A stretch of DNA of 64,000 nt from Clostridia bacterium (lineage in GTDB: Bacteria > Bacillota > Clostridia > Oscillospirales > Acutalibacteraceae), in NCBI GenBank assembly GCA_017399405.1, contig JAFQCT010000012.1:1-64000 (forward strand), written 5' to 3'. Under the pieces are notes generated by a model, which saw nothing but the letters and a program-made list of their open reading frames with translations, searched no databases and was not told the DNA's origin. Each line of letters begins with the position of its first letter. The first letter of the stretch is position 1. The translations under genes were made by a program, and so were the position numbers. Positions 52,512 through 61,671 of the stretch are shown in pieces.

Positions 52512-53813
52512 TTAACTATTTCGCACCACATTTTTGAGCGTTTTTACCGCATTTTCAAGACTTTCAATCCCTACTGATGCAACTGAAAATGCAATTTCAG
52601 GAAAATCCTTGCGAGAGTTAGCGGGAATTAACAAAATCCCTTGATTTTCAGCCATTCTACAGAGGTCTTCTGTTGACAGATTTATATTAAATTTGCAACG
52701 GACATAGAGAGGTGAATTTGTTTTGAGAATTTCAACATTTTTCCCGAAATTTTCAACGAGTAAATCTGTTAAAATCTTTGATTTTTGCATATATAATTTT
52801 CGCGATTTTCGAATTTGTGCGTTTAAGTGTCCGTCACGGATATAACTGCAAAGTGCTATCTGGTCCGCCTTTGAAACTGTCTGGTTATAAAGATGTTTTT
52901 TCTTGTTATATTCGTTTATCAAAGACTGTGGCAAAATCATAAAACTTATTCGGATTGAGGGCAACAATAGTTTTGAAAATGTGCCTAAATACACAATATT
53001 TTCACCACCGTCAAGACCTTGCAAAGATGGTGTTGGGCGGTTAAAATATCTAAACTCGCTACCATAGTCATCTTCAATAATTAACTTACCTGTTATTCGT
53101 GCGTGCTCGGTCAAATCGAACCGGTCTTTTACACTCATAATATCGCCCCAACGGGTTGAGTATGACGGAGAGGTGTAAATAATATTACTTTTTTCACGGT
53201 TATCAGTTACACGAAATCCGTAATCGGTAAAAATTGCAGTACCCTGACGGTATGACAAGTCATCAAAACACACCGTTTTTTTACCCTTTAACAACGGGCA
53301 AAGAATATTGAGAAGTGTCTGCACGCCTGCACCAATTACAATGTTTTCTTCAGTACAAACACAGTTTCGGGTTTCTCTTGCATAATTTGCAATTTCTTTT
53401 CGCAAATCGTATTCCCCTTGTGGCTCGCCATAAAAAAGCAGTTTTTCAGTTTGTCTTAAAGCACTTTTTACATATCTTCGCCATATATCCATATTAAAAC
53501 TTTCCGCATCAACACCCGCAGAAGCAAAGTCATATAAAATATGTGATTTTTCTTGTTTGTTTTCGTTTTTGATTTCTGCTTTTTTCATCGCATTTCCGCG
53601 TTTTGAAACATAGTAACCGCTTTGACTTTTCGGCAATATGTAACCGTCATCACACAAACACATATACCCTTGTTCAACGGTAGTTTTGCTCACATTTCGC
53701 TCATTAGAACAACGGCGGATTGATGGTAATTTGCTACCCTCCGGCAGTTTTCCGCTTTCGATTAAATTTTTGTAATAATCATAAATCTGCATATATAATT
53801 TTCGGTTTTTCAC
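52512..53813 (-). CDS. pdxR: MocR-family (GntR plus aminotransferase-like) regulator, PdxR type
   Basis: 433 residues. N-terminal GntR winged helix (about 10-75; LPSIRRCSNERNVSKTTVEQ), then a fold-type I PLP aminotransferase-like domain with the PLP lysine in LGTFSKLLLPS. A GTG start (53813) with GGGGA upstream. MocR proteins of the PdxR kind use PLP as a ligand and control vitamin B6 genes. It lies divergent from a pyridoxal kinase gene, which supports that role. The symbol is inferred from context. Confidence 0.85.
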   Translation of the reverse strand: MKNRKLYMQIYDYYKNLIESGKLPEGSKLPSIRRCSNERNVSKTTVEQGYMCLCDDGYILPKSQSGYYVSKRGNAMKKAEIKNENKQEKSHILYDFASAGVDAESFNMDIWRRYVKSALRQTEKLLFYGEPQGEYDLRKEIANYARETRNCVCTEENIVIGAGVQTLLNILCPLLKGKKTVCFDDLSYRQGTAIFTDYGFRVTDNREKSNIIYTSPSYSTRWGDIMSVKDRFDLTEHARITGKLIIEDDYGSEFRYFNRPTPSLQGLDGGENIVYLGTFSKLLLPSIRISFMILPQSLINEYNKKKHLYNQTVSKADQIALCSYIRDGHLNAQIRKSRKLYMQKSKILTDLLVENFGKNVEILKTNSPLYVRCKFNINLSTEDLCRMAENQGILLIPANSRKDFPEIAFSVASVGIESLENAVKTLKNVVRNS

Positions 53814-53912
53814 AGCAAACTGTCCCCTTAAAAATTCTAAAATTTGTATATTTTATTAAAGACACTTTTGTTATATTATATACCCGTAAAGTTCACAAAT
53901 CAAGAGGTGAAA
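53814..53912. promoter_or_regulatory. Divergent control region between pdxR-like and pdxK-like genes
   Basis: 99 nt with TATATTATAT around 53872-53880 as a probable -10 for the kinase gene. No clear -35. MocR regulators of this kind usually bind direct repeats in such a region, but I cannot point to a clear pair here. GAGGTGA at 53904-53910 is the kinase gene's ribosome site. Confidence 0.45.
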
Positions 53913-54731
53913 ATGGTGAAAAGAATAGCAGTTATAAATGATATTTCCGGATTTGGAAAATGTTCACTTTCTGTGGCACTTCCAATTCTCTCAGCTATGG
54001 GTATTGAGTGTAACCCCGTACCTACTGCAATCCTTTCAAATCAAACGGGGTTTGATGATTTTTACTCTGTTGATTTTACAGAACATTTAACACCTTATAT
54101 TGATGTGTGGAAAAAGCAAAACGCACAATTTGATGCTATTTTGACCGGTTTTCTTGGCAGTGAAAAGCAGGTTGATATTATTCTTGACTTTATTGACCTT
54201 TTTGGCAAAAATTCGCTTGTTTTTGTTGACCCTGTAATGGCTGACGATGGTGTGCTTTATGACACTTATGACGAAAAACTTTGCGAAAAGGTAAAGGCAC
54301 TTACCAAAAAAGCAAATATTATTACCCCGAACCTTACTGAACTTTGTATTCTTTGTGGTGAAGATTACAACGAAGTAATTAAAAATTTAGAGGATGTTGG
54401 CGGTTTAGCCTCTTCTCTTTTATCTGAAACAACAAAAACAGTTATTGTAACAGGTGTTAAAACTGAATCCGCAATTACTAATATTATAGTTGAAAAAGAT
54501 GGCTTGACTGTTGTAAGAACACCGCTTTTATATGGCAACTATTCAGGTACCGGCGACATTTTTTCAAGTGTTGTATGCGGTGGAATAGCAAACGGAAAAT
54601 CCGTTACAGATGCGGTTACTCTTGCAACTGAATTCATTACAAAATCAATAAAAAGCACTCCAACAGAACTCGCTTATGAGCCTGACGGAGTGAATTTTCA
54701 AAAACATTTGGAGATGCTTATAAATGCGTAA
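53913..54731 (+). CDS. pdxY: Pyridoxal/pyridoxamine kinase
   Basis: 272 residues from the ATG after GAGGTGA. Ribokinase-like fold: RIAVINDISGFGKCSL (the family's start, normally DISGFGRCS), FVDPVMADDG in the middle, and the catalytic GNYSGTGDIFSS near the C-terminus. It phosphorylates B6 vitamers to PLP. Pyridoxamine kinases of Clostridia (PdxY-like) fit well. A longer frame starting at 53844 has no ribosome site. Overlaps the transporter gene by 8 nt. The precise symbol, pdxY or pdxK, is uncertain. Confidence 0.93.
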   Translation: MVKRIAVINDISGFGKCSLSVALPILSAMGIECNPVPTAILSNQTGFDDFYSVDFTEHLTPYIDVWKKQNAQFDAILTGFLGSEKQVDIILDFIDLFGKNSLVFVDPVMADDGVLYDTYDEKLCEKVKALTKKANIITPNLTELCILCGEDYNEVIKNLEDVGGLASSLLSETTKTVIVTGVKTESAITNIIVEKDGLTVVRTPLLYGNYSGTGDIFSSVVCGGIANGKSVTDAVTLATEFITKSIKSTPTELAYEPDGVNFQKHLEMLINA

Positions 54732-55245
54732 AAAATCTCTTGTAAAAACTACATATACCGCTATTTTTACTGCGATTATTCTGCTTTCAACAACGCTTAT
54801 TCAGTTTTCAACGGGGCTTGGTGAGGGGTACATTCATTTTGGCGATTGTTTTATTTATCTGACCGCTTGTATTTTGCCCTTCCCCTACTGCATAATTGCA
54901 GGTGCTCTTGGTGGTGCGTTGGCAGATATTCTTGGCGGTTTTGCAATATGGTCAATCCCCACAGCAATTATTAAGTTATTAATTGCTTTGCCATTTGCTA
55001 TTGTTTGCAAAAAAGAAAAATCGGGGAAAATACTTAACAAGAAAACAGCGTTAATGCCCATAGTTTCGGGAGTTTTTACAATTCTCGGTTACTTTGTAGC
55101 AGAATGTTTTTTGTATTCAGTTGCATCGGCAACACTTTCGATAATCGGTAATACCATACAGGCAGTTGCAAGTGGGATTTTATTTTATATAACCGCAACT
55201 GCACTTGATAAAATCAACTTCAAAAGGAGAATAAATAATGGCTGA
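54724..55245 (+). CDS. ECF transporter S component, probably for a B6 vitamer
   Basis: 173 residues, six predicted membrane helices. GEGYIHFGDCFIYLTACILPFP and GALGGALADILGGF are typical of substrate-binding S components of energy-coupling factor transporters. It needs the shared EcfAA'T module, which is not in the window. Overlap with the pyridoxal kinase gene and the PdxR-like regulator next door suggest pyridoxine or a relative as substrate (inference). Its stop overlaps the next gene. Confidence 0.88.
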   Translation: MRKKSLVKTTYTAIFTAIILLSTTLIQFSTGLGEGYIHFGDCFIYLTACILPFPYCIIAGALGGALADILGGFAIWSIPTAIIKLLIALPFAIVCKKEKSGKILNKKTALMPIVSGVFTILGYFVAECFLYSVASATLSIIGNTIQAVASGILFYITATALDKINFKRRINNG

Positions 55246-55843
55246 TATTGTTTATACTTATGGAAATCAGGCTTATCTTAATATTACAAATGCTTGCCCT
55301 TGCAAATGCACTTTTTGTATTCGCAACAATGGAGATAGTGTTGGTGAGGCAACGACTTTATGGTTTGAGCATAGCCCATCATTAGACGAAATCAAGGCAG
55401 AAATCGATAAATTTGATTTCAGTAAATACAATAATTCAATTACAATTTGTGGCTATGGTGAGCCAACTTGTGCGTTGAACAATTTAATTGATGCTTGTAA
55501 ATATTTAAAAGAAAAAGGCGTGAAAATCCGTCTTAACACAAACGGACTTTCAGATTTAATCAACAAAAGAGAAACTGCAAAGGAAATCTGTGAAGTTGTT
55601 GATAGTGTTTCAATAAGCCTTAATGCACCGACAAAAGAAAAATATAACGAGATTACTCGCCCATCTTTTGGCGAAAAATCGTTTGATGCTATGCTTAAAT
55701 TCGCAAAAGAGTGTAAAGAATTTGGCACACCCGTAAAACTCACCGTCGTTGATGTAATCAGCAAAGAAGACATTGAAGATTGCAAAAAACTTTGCGAAGA
55801 AATCGGAATACCTTTAAGAGTCAGAGAATATACAGCAGAATAG
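55238..55843 (+). CDS. TatD-linked radical SAM protein
   Basis: 201 residues. The radical SAM motif is Cys20-Cys24-Cys27 (CPCKCTFC), followed by the GYGEPT motif for SAM. Its start YTYGNQAYLNITNACPCKC matches a subfamily found next to TatD genes (TIGR04038), but here it lies about 53 kb from tatD and overlaps the vitamin-B6-type transporter gene. Reaction unknown. No auxiliary iron-sulfur domain is visible, so it is a minimal radical SAM protein. Confidence 0.87.
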   Translation: MADIVYTYGNQAYLNITNACPCKCTFCIRNNGDSVGEATTLWFEHSPSLDEIKAEIDKFDFSKYNNSITICGYGEPTCALNNLIDACKYLKEKGVKIRLNTNGLSDLINKRETAKEICEVVDSVSISLNAPTKEKYNEITRPSFGEKSFDAMLKFAKECKEFGTPVKLTVVDVISKEDIEDCKKLCEEIGIPLRVREYTAE

Positions 55844-55846
55844 AAA

Positions 55847-55880
55847 AATCCCCAAGGAATGTACCTTGGGGATTTCTCTT
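55847..55880 (+). terminator. Terminator after the B6-type operon (bidirectional)
   Basis: Hairpin AATCCCCAAGG-AATGTA-CCTTGGGGATT with T runs on both sides (TTTCTCTTT on plus, TTTTTCTA on minus). It also ends the convergent SOS-box gene. Confidence 0.92.
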
Positions 55881-55935
55881 TAAGAAAGGTGTGAAAGGAA
55901 ATTAAAACATGACCAAAATCACGATATAATCAAAT

Positions 55936-56178
55936 TTATGCTACTGTTGTGTTTGAGTATTCAACAGTTTTTGCAGATGTGTGTAATCTTAAATGCTCAC
56001 CACGAGCCACAGCCTTTTTGTGATTATGAATACGGATTGCACGACGGATATTACCAAGAACTATTCTCTTGATTGCCTGTTCAAAAGCGATAACCTTATC
56101 TTCGTGCATAAAGCCATAAACCAAAAGACCTGCTACCAATAATTCTATTAAAGTTGTAATTGCAAATGTTGTTGACAT
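55936..56178 (-). CDS. Small SOS-controlled membrane protein of unknown function
   Basis: 80 residues from the ATG after GGAGG. One membrane helix at the N-terminus (about 4-23; TFAITTLIELLVAGLLVYG) with a basic, mostly helical cytosolic tail (RRAIRIHNHKKAVARGEHLR). No recognised family. A perfect GAAC-N4-GTTC box lies just upstream. Size, single helix and SOS control resemble cell-division inhibitors such as YneA, SidA or DivS in layout only. It has no LysM domain, unlike YneA. Upstream codons to 56265 overlap the promoter and are not used. Confidence 0.78.
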   Translation of the reverse strand: MSTTFAITTLIELLVAGLLVYGFMHEDKVIAFEQAIKRIVLGNIRRAIRIHNHKKAVARGEHLRLHTSAKTVEYSNTTVA

Positions 56179-56220
56179 AAAATCTACCTCCAATATGTTC
56201 TGTTCGTACCGAACAAACTT

Positions 56221-56232
56221 GAACAAATGTTC
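56221..56232. promoter_or_regulatory. SOS (LexA-type) box
   Basis: GAACAAATGTTC, a perfect match to the Gram-positive GAAC-N4-GTTC box. It lies between the -10 of the small membrane protein gene and its start, so a bound repressor would block transcription. A degenerate second site, CGAACATTTGTA on the minus strand, lies at 56274-56285 next to the -35. A palindrome TGTTCG-TAC-CGAACA with opposite half-site order is at 56201-56215. Confidence 0.78.
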
Positions 56233-56244
56233 TTTACAAGTCAT

Positions 56245-56272
56245 ATTATAGACCAAAATTTTCAAAAGTCAA
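56245..56272 (-). promoter_or_regulatory. Promoter of the SOS-box small membrane protein gene
   Basis: Minus-strand TTGACT (56267-56272), 16 nt, TATAAT (56245-56250). The start point near 56238 lies just before the box. Confidence 0.78.
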
Positions 56273-56285
56273 TACAAATGTTCGC

Positions 56286-56830
56286 AAAATTTTATATATT
56301 TAGTCCGTTTTTGCGGACACTATTTTCAATATTTTTGCAAGAATTTCCTTTTGTATTTACATATTAACACAATATATTGTGGCTGTCAATATATATTTAT
56401 ACTAAATGTGCGATTTTTACAAGTTTTTCAGTATTTTTGCAAAAATTTAGAAAAAAATATTTATTTTGTTCGGGTGTTCGGATGAAAAATTTTCAAACAA
56501 TTAGACAAATTTGAGTTTATCGGGGTGTTTGAAAGACATCCTCTTTCCTCCCTCTGACGAGGCAGGTGGCAAAATCGAAGATTTTGACGGAGGGAGAGAT
56601 AAAGTACTTAACGGCTCGTATCTCTCCCTCAGTCTCGCTAACGCTCGACAGCTCCCTCGTCAGAGGGAGCAAAAAAAAACAAACACATAAAACAGTTCGA
56701 CAAACTCCAATTTGTATCACAAAAATTATTAAAAATATTAAAATACCTATTTATTATTTAATAAAAATGGTGTACAATATTATGGATAATGGGAAATTAT
56801 ATATAATTGTATTACTTAAGAGGTAAAATT
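56286..56830. other. Long non-coding interval upstream of obgE
   Basis: AT-rich. It holds a small hairpin GTCCG-TTTTTG-CGGAC (56303-56318) and the mini repeat element at 56504-56716. TACAAT at 56773-56778 may be the -10 of obgE. Short open frames through the repeat are not convincing as genes, as they consist of repeat sequence. Confidence 0.7.
56504..56716. repeat. Mini repeat element with palindromic ends and a long hairpin core
   Basis: The left end is GACAAATTTGAGTTTATC (56504-56521) and the right end GACAAACTCCAATTTGTA (56699-56716), related to the ends of 312-463. The core has CTCCCTCTGACGAGG (56548-56562) pairing with CCTCGTCAGAGGGAG (56655-56669), and further inner pairing around CGGAGGGAGAGAT and ATCTCTCCCTC. 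No transposase. The core differs from that of the first element. Confidence 0.75.
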
Positions 56831-58102
56831 ATGTTTGTTGATATTGCTAAAATTAAAATTAAAGCCGGTGACGGAGGCAACGGTGCTGTTGCTTTTCATC
56901 GCGAAAAGTATATAAATGCCGGTGGCCCTGACGGTGGTGACGGTGGTCGCGGTGGCAACATTGTTTTCAAGGTTGACGATAATCTTTCTACCCTTGCTGA
57001 TTTCCGTTACAAGAGAAAATACAAGGCAGAAACTGGTGCTAACGGTAGTGGCGGTAAGCGTAGCGGTAAACGAGGTAAAGATTTAATTATTAAAGTACCT
57101 CGTGGCACGATTATCCGTGAAGTTGAGAGCGGTGCTATTATGGCGGATATGTCAACTGATGATGAGTTTATTGGTGCTAAAGGTGGCAGAGGCGGTTGGG
57201 GTAACTCACACTTTGCAACATCTACCCGTCAGACTCCTAAATTTGCTAAAAACGGTGCTCCCGGAGAAGAATGGGAAGTAAGCCTTGAACTTAAACTTAT
57301 TGCTGATGTTGGTCTTTTAGGCTTCCCTAATGTTGGTAAATCTTCATTCATTTCAGTTGTAAGTCAGGCAAAACCACTTGTTGGTGACTATCACTTTACA
57401 ACAATTATCCCCGTACTTGGTGTTGTATCAATGGGACCCGAAAAAAGTTTTGTTATGGCAGATATTCCCGGTCTTATTGAGGGTGCTGCTGAGGGTATTG
57501 GTTTAGGTCACGAGTTTTTGCGTCATGTTGAGCGATGCAGAATGCTTGTTCACATTGTTGATGTTGCAGGTAGTGAAGGCAGAAATCCAATTGAAGATTT
57601 TGAAGCAATCAACGCAGAACTCGAAAAATTTAACCCTGAACTGTCATGTTGCCCACAGATTGTTGTTGGTAATAAAATCGACCTTGCAGAAGACGAGCAA
57701 TTAGAAGAATTCCGCAAGTATATTGAGTCCCGTGGCTACGAATACTATGAAATGGTAGCACCTATTAAACACGGTACACAAGAAGTAATCAACGCAGTTG
57801 CCCGTATGCTTGACACACTCCCCCCTGTTAAACAGTATGAGCGTGAAGAAATACCAATGGAAGTTATTGCGAATAAATCTAACGATGGATTTACAATCAC
57901 TGTTGAAGACGGTGTTTACATTGTTGAGGCTGAATGGATTTACAGAATCCTTTGCCAAACAGACCTTGACGACTATGAATCACTTCAGTATTTCCAGAGA
58001 GTTATTCAAGAGCGTGGAGTTATTCAGGCACTTATTGATAAAGGAATTCAGGAGGGCGACACAGTCAGCATCTATGATTTAGAGTTTGACTATGTTCCAT
58101 AA
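56831..58102 (+). CDS. obgE: Obg family GTPase
   Basis: 423 residues from the ATG after AGAGGT. In order: glycine-rich Obg fold (1-157, RGGNIVFKVDDNLSTLADFR), G domain with G1 GFPNVGKSS (164-172), DIPG (G3) and NKID (G4), and a C-terminal OCT domain (about 340-423). Essential GTPase in ribosome assembly and stress signalling. A longer start at 56807 is rejected for lack of a ribosome site. It heads an operon to the window's end. Confidence 0.97.
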   Translation: MFVDIAKIKIKAGDGGNGAVAFHREKYINAGGPDGGDGGRGGNIVFKVDDNLSTLADFRYKRKYKAETGANGSGGKRSGKRGKDLIIKVPRGTIIREVESGAIMADMSTDDEFIGAKGGRGGWGNSHFATSTRQTPKFAKNGAPGEEWEVSLELKLIADVGLLGFPNVGKSSFISVVSQAKPLVGDYHFTTIIPVLGVVSMGPEKSFVMADIPGLIEGAAEGIGLGHEFLRHVERCRMLVHIVDVAGSEGRNPIEDFEAINAELEKFNPELSCCPQIVVGNKIDLAEDEQLEEFRKYIESRGYEYYEMVAPIKHGTQEVINAVARMLDTLPPVKQYEREEIPMEVIANKSNDGFTITVEDGVYIVEAEWIYRILCQTDLDDYESLQYFQRVIQERGVIQALIDKGIQEGDTVSIYDLEFDYVP

Positions 58103-58105
58103 ATT

Positions 58106-58528
58106 ATGAGATTATACGGTAAAGACATAAATGCAGATACAACAAGTCCTTTAACACTTGCCTTTGTTGGTGACGCAGTATTTTCACTTTACATTCGTGA
58201 AATGCTGGTAGTCGATGCCAACCGTCCCGTTGGCAAGTTACATACGCTTTCAGTTAAATGGGTTAAGGCAGAGGCACAAAGTAAGGGTATGAGAGCAATA
58301 CTCCCCAAACTTTCGGAAAAAGAAACTGAAGTTTTTAAGCGTGGCAGAAATGCCCACACCTCTCACACACCTAAAAACCAAAGCGGATGTGACTATCATT
58401 ACGCAACGGGTTTTGAGGCACTTGTAGGGTATTTGTATCTTAAAGACGAAACTGCCCGCCTTACCGAATTGCTTAATGAAGTTATCAAAGCAATCGGGAC
58501 TGATGAGGGTGAAAAAACTTCAATCTAA
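58106..58528 (+). CDS. mrnC: Mini-ribonuclease III
   Basis: 140 residues: an RNase III catalytic domain without the double-stranded RNA-binding domain. Catalytic acidic residues in AFVGDAVFSLYIRE (Asp23) and ATGFEALVGYLYL. In Bacillus, MrnC matures 23S rRNA ends. Starts 3 nt after obgE. The 3' end overlaps the YitT gene. Confidence 0.95.
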   Translation: MRLYGKDINADTTSPLTLAFVGDAVFSLYIREMLVVDANRPVGKLHTLSVKWVKAEAQSKGMRAILPKLSEKETEVFKRGRNAHTSHTPKNQSGCDYHYATGFEALVGYLYLKDETARLTELLNEVIKAIGTDEGEKTSI

Positions 58529-59369
58529 TGCAAAAGAGTTTTTTATTGATATACTTGTGTTCGCATTAGCAAGTGCAGTATATTCAGTTGCATTAAACTG
58601 TTTTCTTGCACGAAACAACATATTAAATGGTGGATTTACGGGAATTGCTACAATTCTCAACTACCTTTTTGAAATACCTATAGGCATTACAATTTTTATA
58701 ATGAACGCTCCACTTCTTGTAATATCTTTCAGAAAACTTGGTGCAAAATTTGTATTTCGCACTTTTTTGGTGATTGCAATTTCATCGGCACTTATTGACC
58801 TTGGTGTTTTTCTGCCGATTTATAAAAACGATTTATTGCTTTCATCAATTTTTGGTGGTGTACTTTCAGGATTTTCACTTGGCATAATATTTCTTCGCAA
58901 CGCTACAACGGGCGGAGTTGACATTATTGCAAAACTTATAAAACTTCGACACCCACACATTACAATTGGTAAATCAATTTTCTTGCTTGATGCTTTTGTA
59001 ATTGCTTTAGGTGGAATTGTTTACGGAAACCTTGAGTCAATGCTTTATGCGGTAGTGGGGATTTTTGTGAGCGTGCAAGTACTTGACTATATTATTTACG
59101 GAATAAGTCACGGTTCCATGATTTTAATAGTTAGTGAGCATAACGACAAAATCCGCAATATGATTATAAATGACCTTAACCGCGGTGTAACTGTATTAAA
59201 GGCACAAGGCGGTTATTCCGGCGAAGATAAAAATGTTCTTTTGTGTGCTTGCTATGATAATCAAACGCACAAACTAATTAAGAAGATTAAATCCGCTGAT
59301 GAAAATGCTTTTTTCATTGTTACACAATCAAAGCAGATTCTTGGTAACGGATTCAGAAATAGTATTTAA
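58503..59369 (+). CDS. YitT family (DUF161/DUF2179) membrane protein
   Basis: 288 residues from ATG at 58503, inside the end of mrnC. A GTG two codons later is also possible, and I cannot separate them firmly. Five predicted membrane helices with the family start FALASAVYSVALNCFLARNNI, NGGFTGIATIL and TTGGVDIIAKL, then the cytosolic C-terminal DUF2179 domain (GVTVLKAQGGYSGEDKNVLLC). Unknown transport role. Confidence 0.9.
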   Translation: MRVKKLQSNAKEFFIDILVFALASAVYSVALNCFLARNNILNGGFTGIATILNYLFEIPIGITIFIMNAPLLVISFRKLGAKFVFRTFLVIAISSALIDLGVFLPIYKNDLLLSSIFGGVLSGFSLGIIFLRNATTGGVDIIAKLIKLRHPHITIGKSIFLLDAFVIALGGIVYGNLESMLYAVVGIFVSVQVLDYIIYGISHGSMILIVSEHNDKIRNMIINDLNRGVTVLKAQGGYSGEDKNVLLCACYDNQTHKLIKKIKSADENAFFIVTQSKQILGNGFRNSI

Positions 59370-59390
59370 TTCATTTTATGAGGTTAATAT

Positions 59391-61196
59391 ATGAAGAAAC
59401 AAAACATCCGAAACTTTTCAATTATCGCTCATATCGACCACGGAAAGTCAACTCTTGCAGACAGACTTTTGGAACTTACCGAAACTGTTGCAAAGCGTGA
59501 TATGACCGAGCAATTACTTGACAATATGGACCTTGAGCGTGAGCGTGGTATTACCATTAAAGCACATGCGGTTAAGCTTGACTACAAGGCACAAGATGGT
59601 GAGACTTACGAACTTAATCTTATTGACACCCCAGGCCATGTGGACTTCAATTACGAGGTTTCCCGTTCACTCGCTGCTTGTGAGGGTGCAGTGCTTATAA
59701 TTGACGCATCACAAGGTGTTGAGGCACAAACACTTGCTAATACATATTTAGCACTTGACCACGACCTTGAGTTAGTGCCTGTTATTAACAAAATCGACTT
59801 ACCTGCCGCTGACCCAGACAGAGTTGCAAACGAGGTTGAAGAGGTTATTGGTCTTCCTTGTGACGAAGCTCCTCGCGTTTCTGCAAAAACAGGTGAGAAT
59901 ATTGGTGCAGTACTTGAAAGTATTGTTAATCTTGTACCACCACCTGAGAATAATGACGATAAGCCACTTCGAGCCCTCGTATTTGACTCGGTTTATGACA
60001 GTTACAAAGGTGTTATTGTTTATGTTCGTGTTATGGACGGTAAAATTAAACCGAGTGACACAATGCGAATGATGGCAACGGGTGCTGAATTTACTGTTGT
60101 TGAAGTTGGTTATATGCGACCAAACGCTATGGAGCCACAAAAAGAACTTACATCAGGTGAAGTTGGTTACATTACTGCGTCAATCAAAACAGTTAGTGAT
60201 GCTCGTGTTGGTGACACAGTTACTACTGCCGAAAACCCTGCAAGTGAGGCGTTAGCAGGATATCGAAAAGTTAATCCTATGGTTTTCTGTGGTGTTTATC
60301 CTGCTGACGGTGCTGACTATGAAAACCTTCGTGAAGCACTTGAAAAGTTGCAGTTAAATGATGCTGCACTTTCTTTTGAGCCTGAAACTTCGGGTGCTTT
60401 AGGTTTTGGTTTCCGTTGTGGTTTCCTTGGTCTTTTGCACCTTGAAATCATTCAGGAAAGACTTGAACGAGAATACAATCTTGACCTTGTTACAACAATT
60501 CCAAGCGTTATTTATAAAGTTCACCTTACAAATGGTGATGTGATTGAAATTGACAACCCCAGCCACTATCCTGACCCTGCAGTAATCGACTACTGCGAAG
60601 AGCCAACAGTTGAGGCACATATCTATGCACCACCTGAATACATTGGTGCTATTATGAATCTTTGTCAGGACAGACGCGGTGTCTATGTGAATACTACTCA
60701 CCTGGCTTCTGACCGTGTTGATTTGCATTACATTTTACCACTTAATGAAATCATTTACGATTTCTTCGACGTGCTTAAATCTCGCACTCGTGGTTATGCA
60801 TCATTTGACTATGAAATGAGTGATTATCAGCGTTCAAGTATTATTAAACTTGATGTACTCCTCAACGGTGATATTATTGACGCACTTTCATTTATGATTC
60901 ATAGTGAAAAAGCGTATGCAAAGGCTCGTAGAATTGCAGAAAAACTTAAAGATAATATTCCACGCCAGATGTTTGAAATCCCTATTCAGATGGCTATTGG
61001 TGGTAAAGTTATTGCCCGTGAAACTGTTAAAGCTATGCGAAAAGATGTTCTTGCAAAGTGCTATGGCGGTGATATTACCCGTAAAAAGAAATTACTTGAA
61101 AAACAGAAGGAAGGTAAAAAGCGTATGCGTCACTTCGGTACGGTTGAAGTACCGCAAGAGGCATTTATGGCTGTGCTTAAACTTGATGATGAATAA
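59391..61196 (+). CDS. lepA: Elongation factor 4 (LepA)
   Basis: 601 residues, full length. G1 in [22 protein letters not shown] (G3) and [10 protein letters not shown] (G4), then domains II, III, V and the LepA-specific C-terminal domain ([17 protein letters not shown]). Ribosome GTPase that acts in translocation quality control and ribosome biogenesis. It follows yitT by 21 nt. Confidence 0.98.
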   Translation: MKKQNIRNFSIIAHIDHGKSTLADRLLELTETVAKRDMTEQLLDNMDLERERGITIKAHAVKLDYKAQDGETYELNLIDTPGHVDFNYEVSRSLAACEGAVLIIDASQGVEAQTLANTYLALDHDLELVPVINKIDLPAADPDRVANEVEEVIGLPCDEAPRVSAKTGENIGAVLESIVNLVPPPENNDDKPLRALVFDSVYDSYKGVIVYVRVMDGKIKPSDTMRMMATGAEFTVVEVGYMRPNAMEPQKELTSGEVGYITASIKTVSDARVGDTVTTAENPASEALAGYRKVNPMVFCGVYPADGADYENLREALEKLQLNDAALSFEPETSGALGFGFRCGFLGLLHLEIIQERLEREYNLDLVTTIPSVIYKVHLTNGDVIEIDNPSHYPDPAVIDYCEEPTVEAHIYAPPEYIGAIMNLCQDRRGVYVNTTHLASDRVDLHYILPLNEIIYDFFDVLKSRTRGYASFDYEMSDYQRSSIIKLDVLLNGDIIDALSFMIHSEKAYAKARRIAEKLKDNIPRQMFEIPIQMAIGGKVIARETVKAMRKDVLAKCYGGDITRKKKLLEKQKEGKKRMRHFGTVEVPQEAFMAVLKLDDE

Positions 61197-61671
61197 AGAA
61201 ATTTTTGAAAAACTTAAAGAATTAGAAATTGAATACAAAAAAATTGAGCACCCTGCTGCATTCACAATGGAAGAAATTGAAGAATATCACCTTACTGAAA
61301 ATGGTCATATTCCTAAAAATCTTGTTCTTCGTGATGTTAAGGGTACTCGCAATATGCTTGTTGTACTTCACGGTGACAAACGAGCAAATTTACAGTTAAT
61401 CCGTGCAGAAATTGACTCAACAAAGTTAAGTTTTGCGTCTGACGAAAGATTAGATAGATACTTAAAGGTTGAAAAAGGTTCTGTGTCACCTTTCGGTGTT
61501 ATCTATGACACAGAAAAGGAACTTGAAATCTATTTTGACGCAGATTTGAAGAAAGAAGAAATTGTTGGTTGTCACCCTAACGACAACACCGCAACTGTTT
61601 TCTTAAAATTCAACGACCTTGTAAAATATGTGAAATCTTGTGGTCACACAATCAGTTACATTAAAGTATGA
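61189..61671 (+). CDS. Prolyl-tRNA editing (ProX/YbaK) deacylase
   Basis: 160 residues from the ATG at 61189 (one at 61186 is equally possible), overlapping the end of lepA. The YbaK/ProX fold is seen in [39 protein letters not shown] and [13 protein letters not shown]. Free-standing editing domains of this kind hydrolyse mischarged Ala- or Cys-tRNA-Pro. Coupled to lepA and hemW. Confidence 0.92.
   Translation: MNKEIFEKLKELEIEYKKIEHPAAFTMEEIEEYHLTENGHIPKNLVLRDVKGTRNMLVVLHGDKRANLQLIRAEIDSTKLSFASDERLDRYLKVEKGSVSPFGVIYDTEKELEIYFDADLKKEEIVGCHPNDNTATVFLKFNDLVKYVKSCGHTISYIKV

Noticed and set aside
56566-56826. Plus-strand frame upstream of obgE
   Set aside because: Its 5' half is the structured repeat. 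No family features and no ribosome site.
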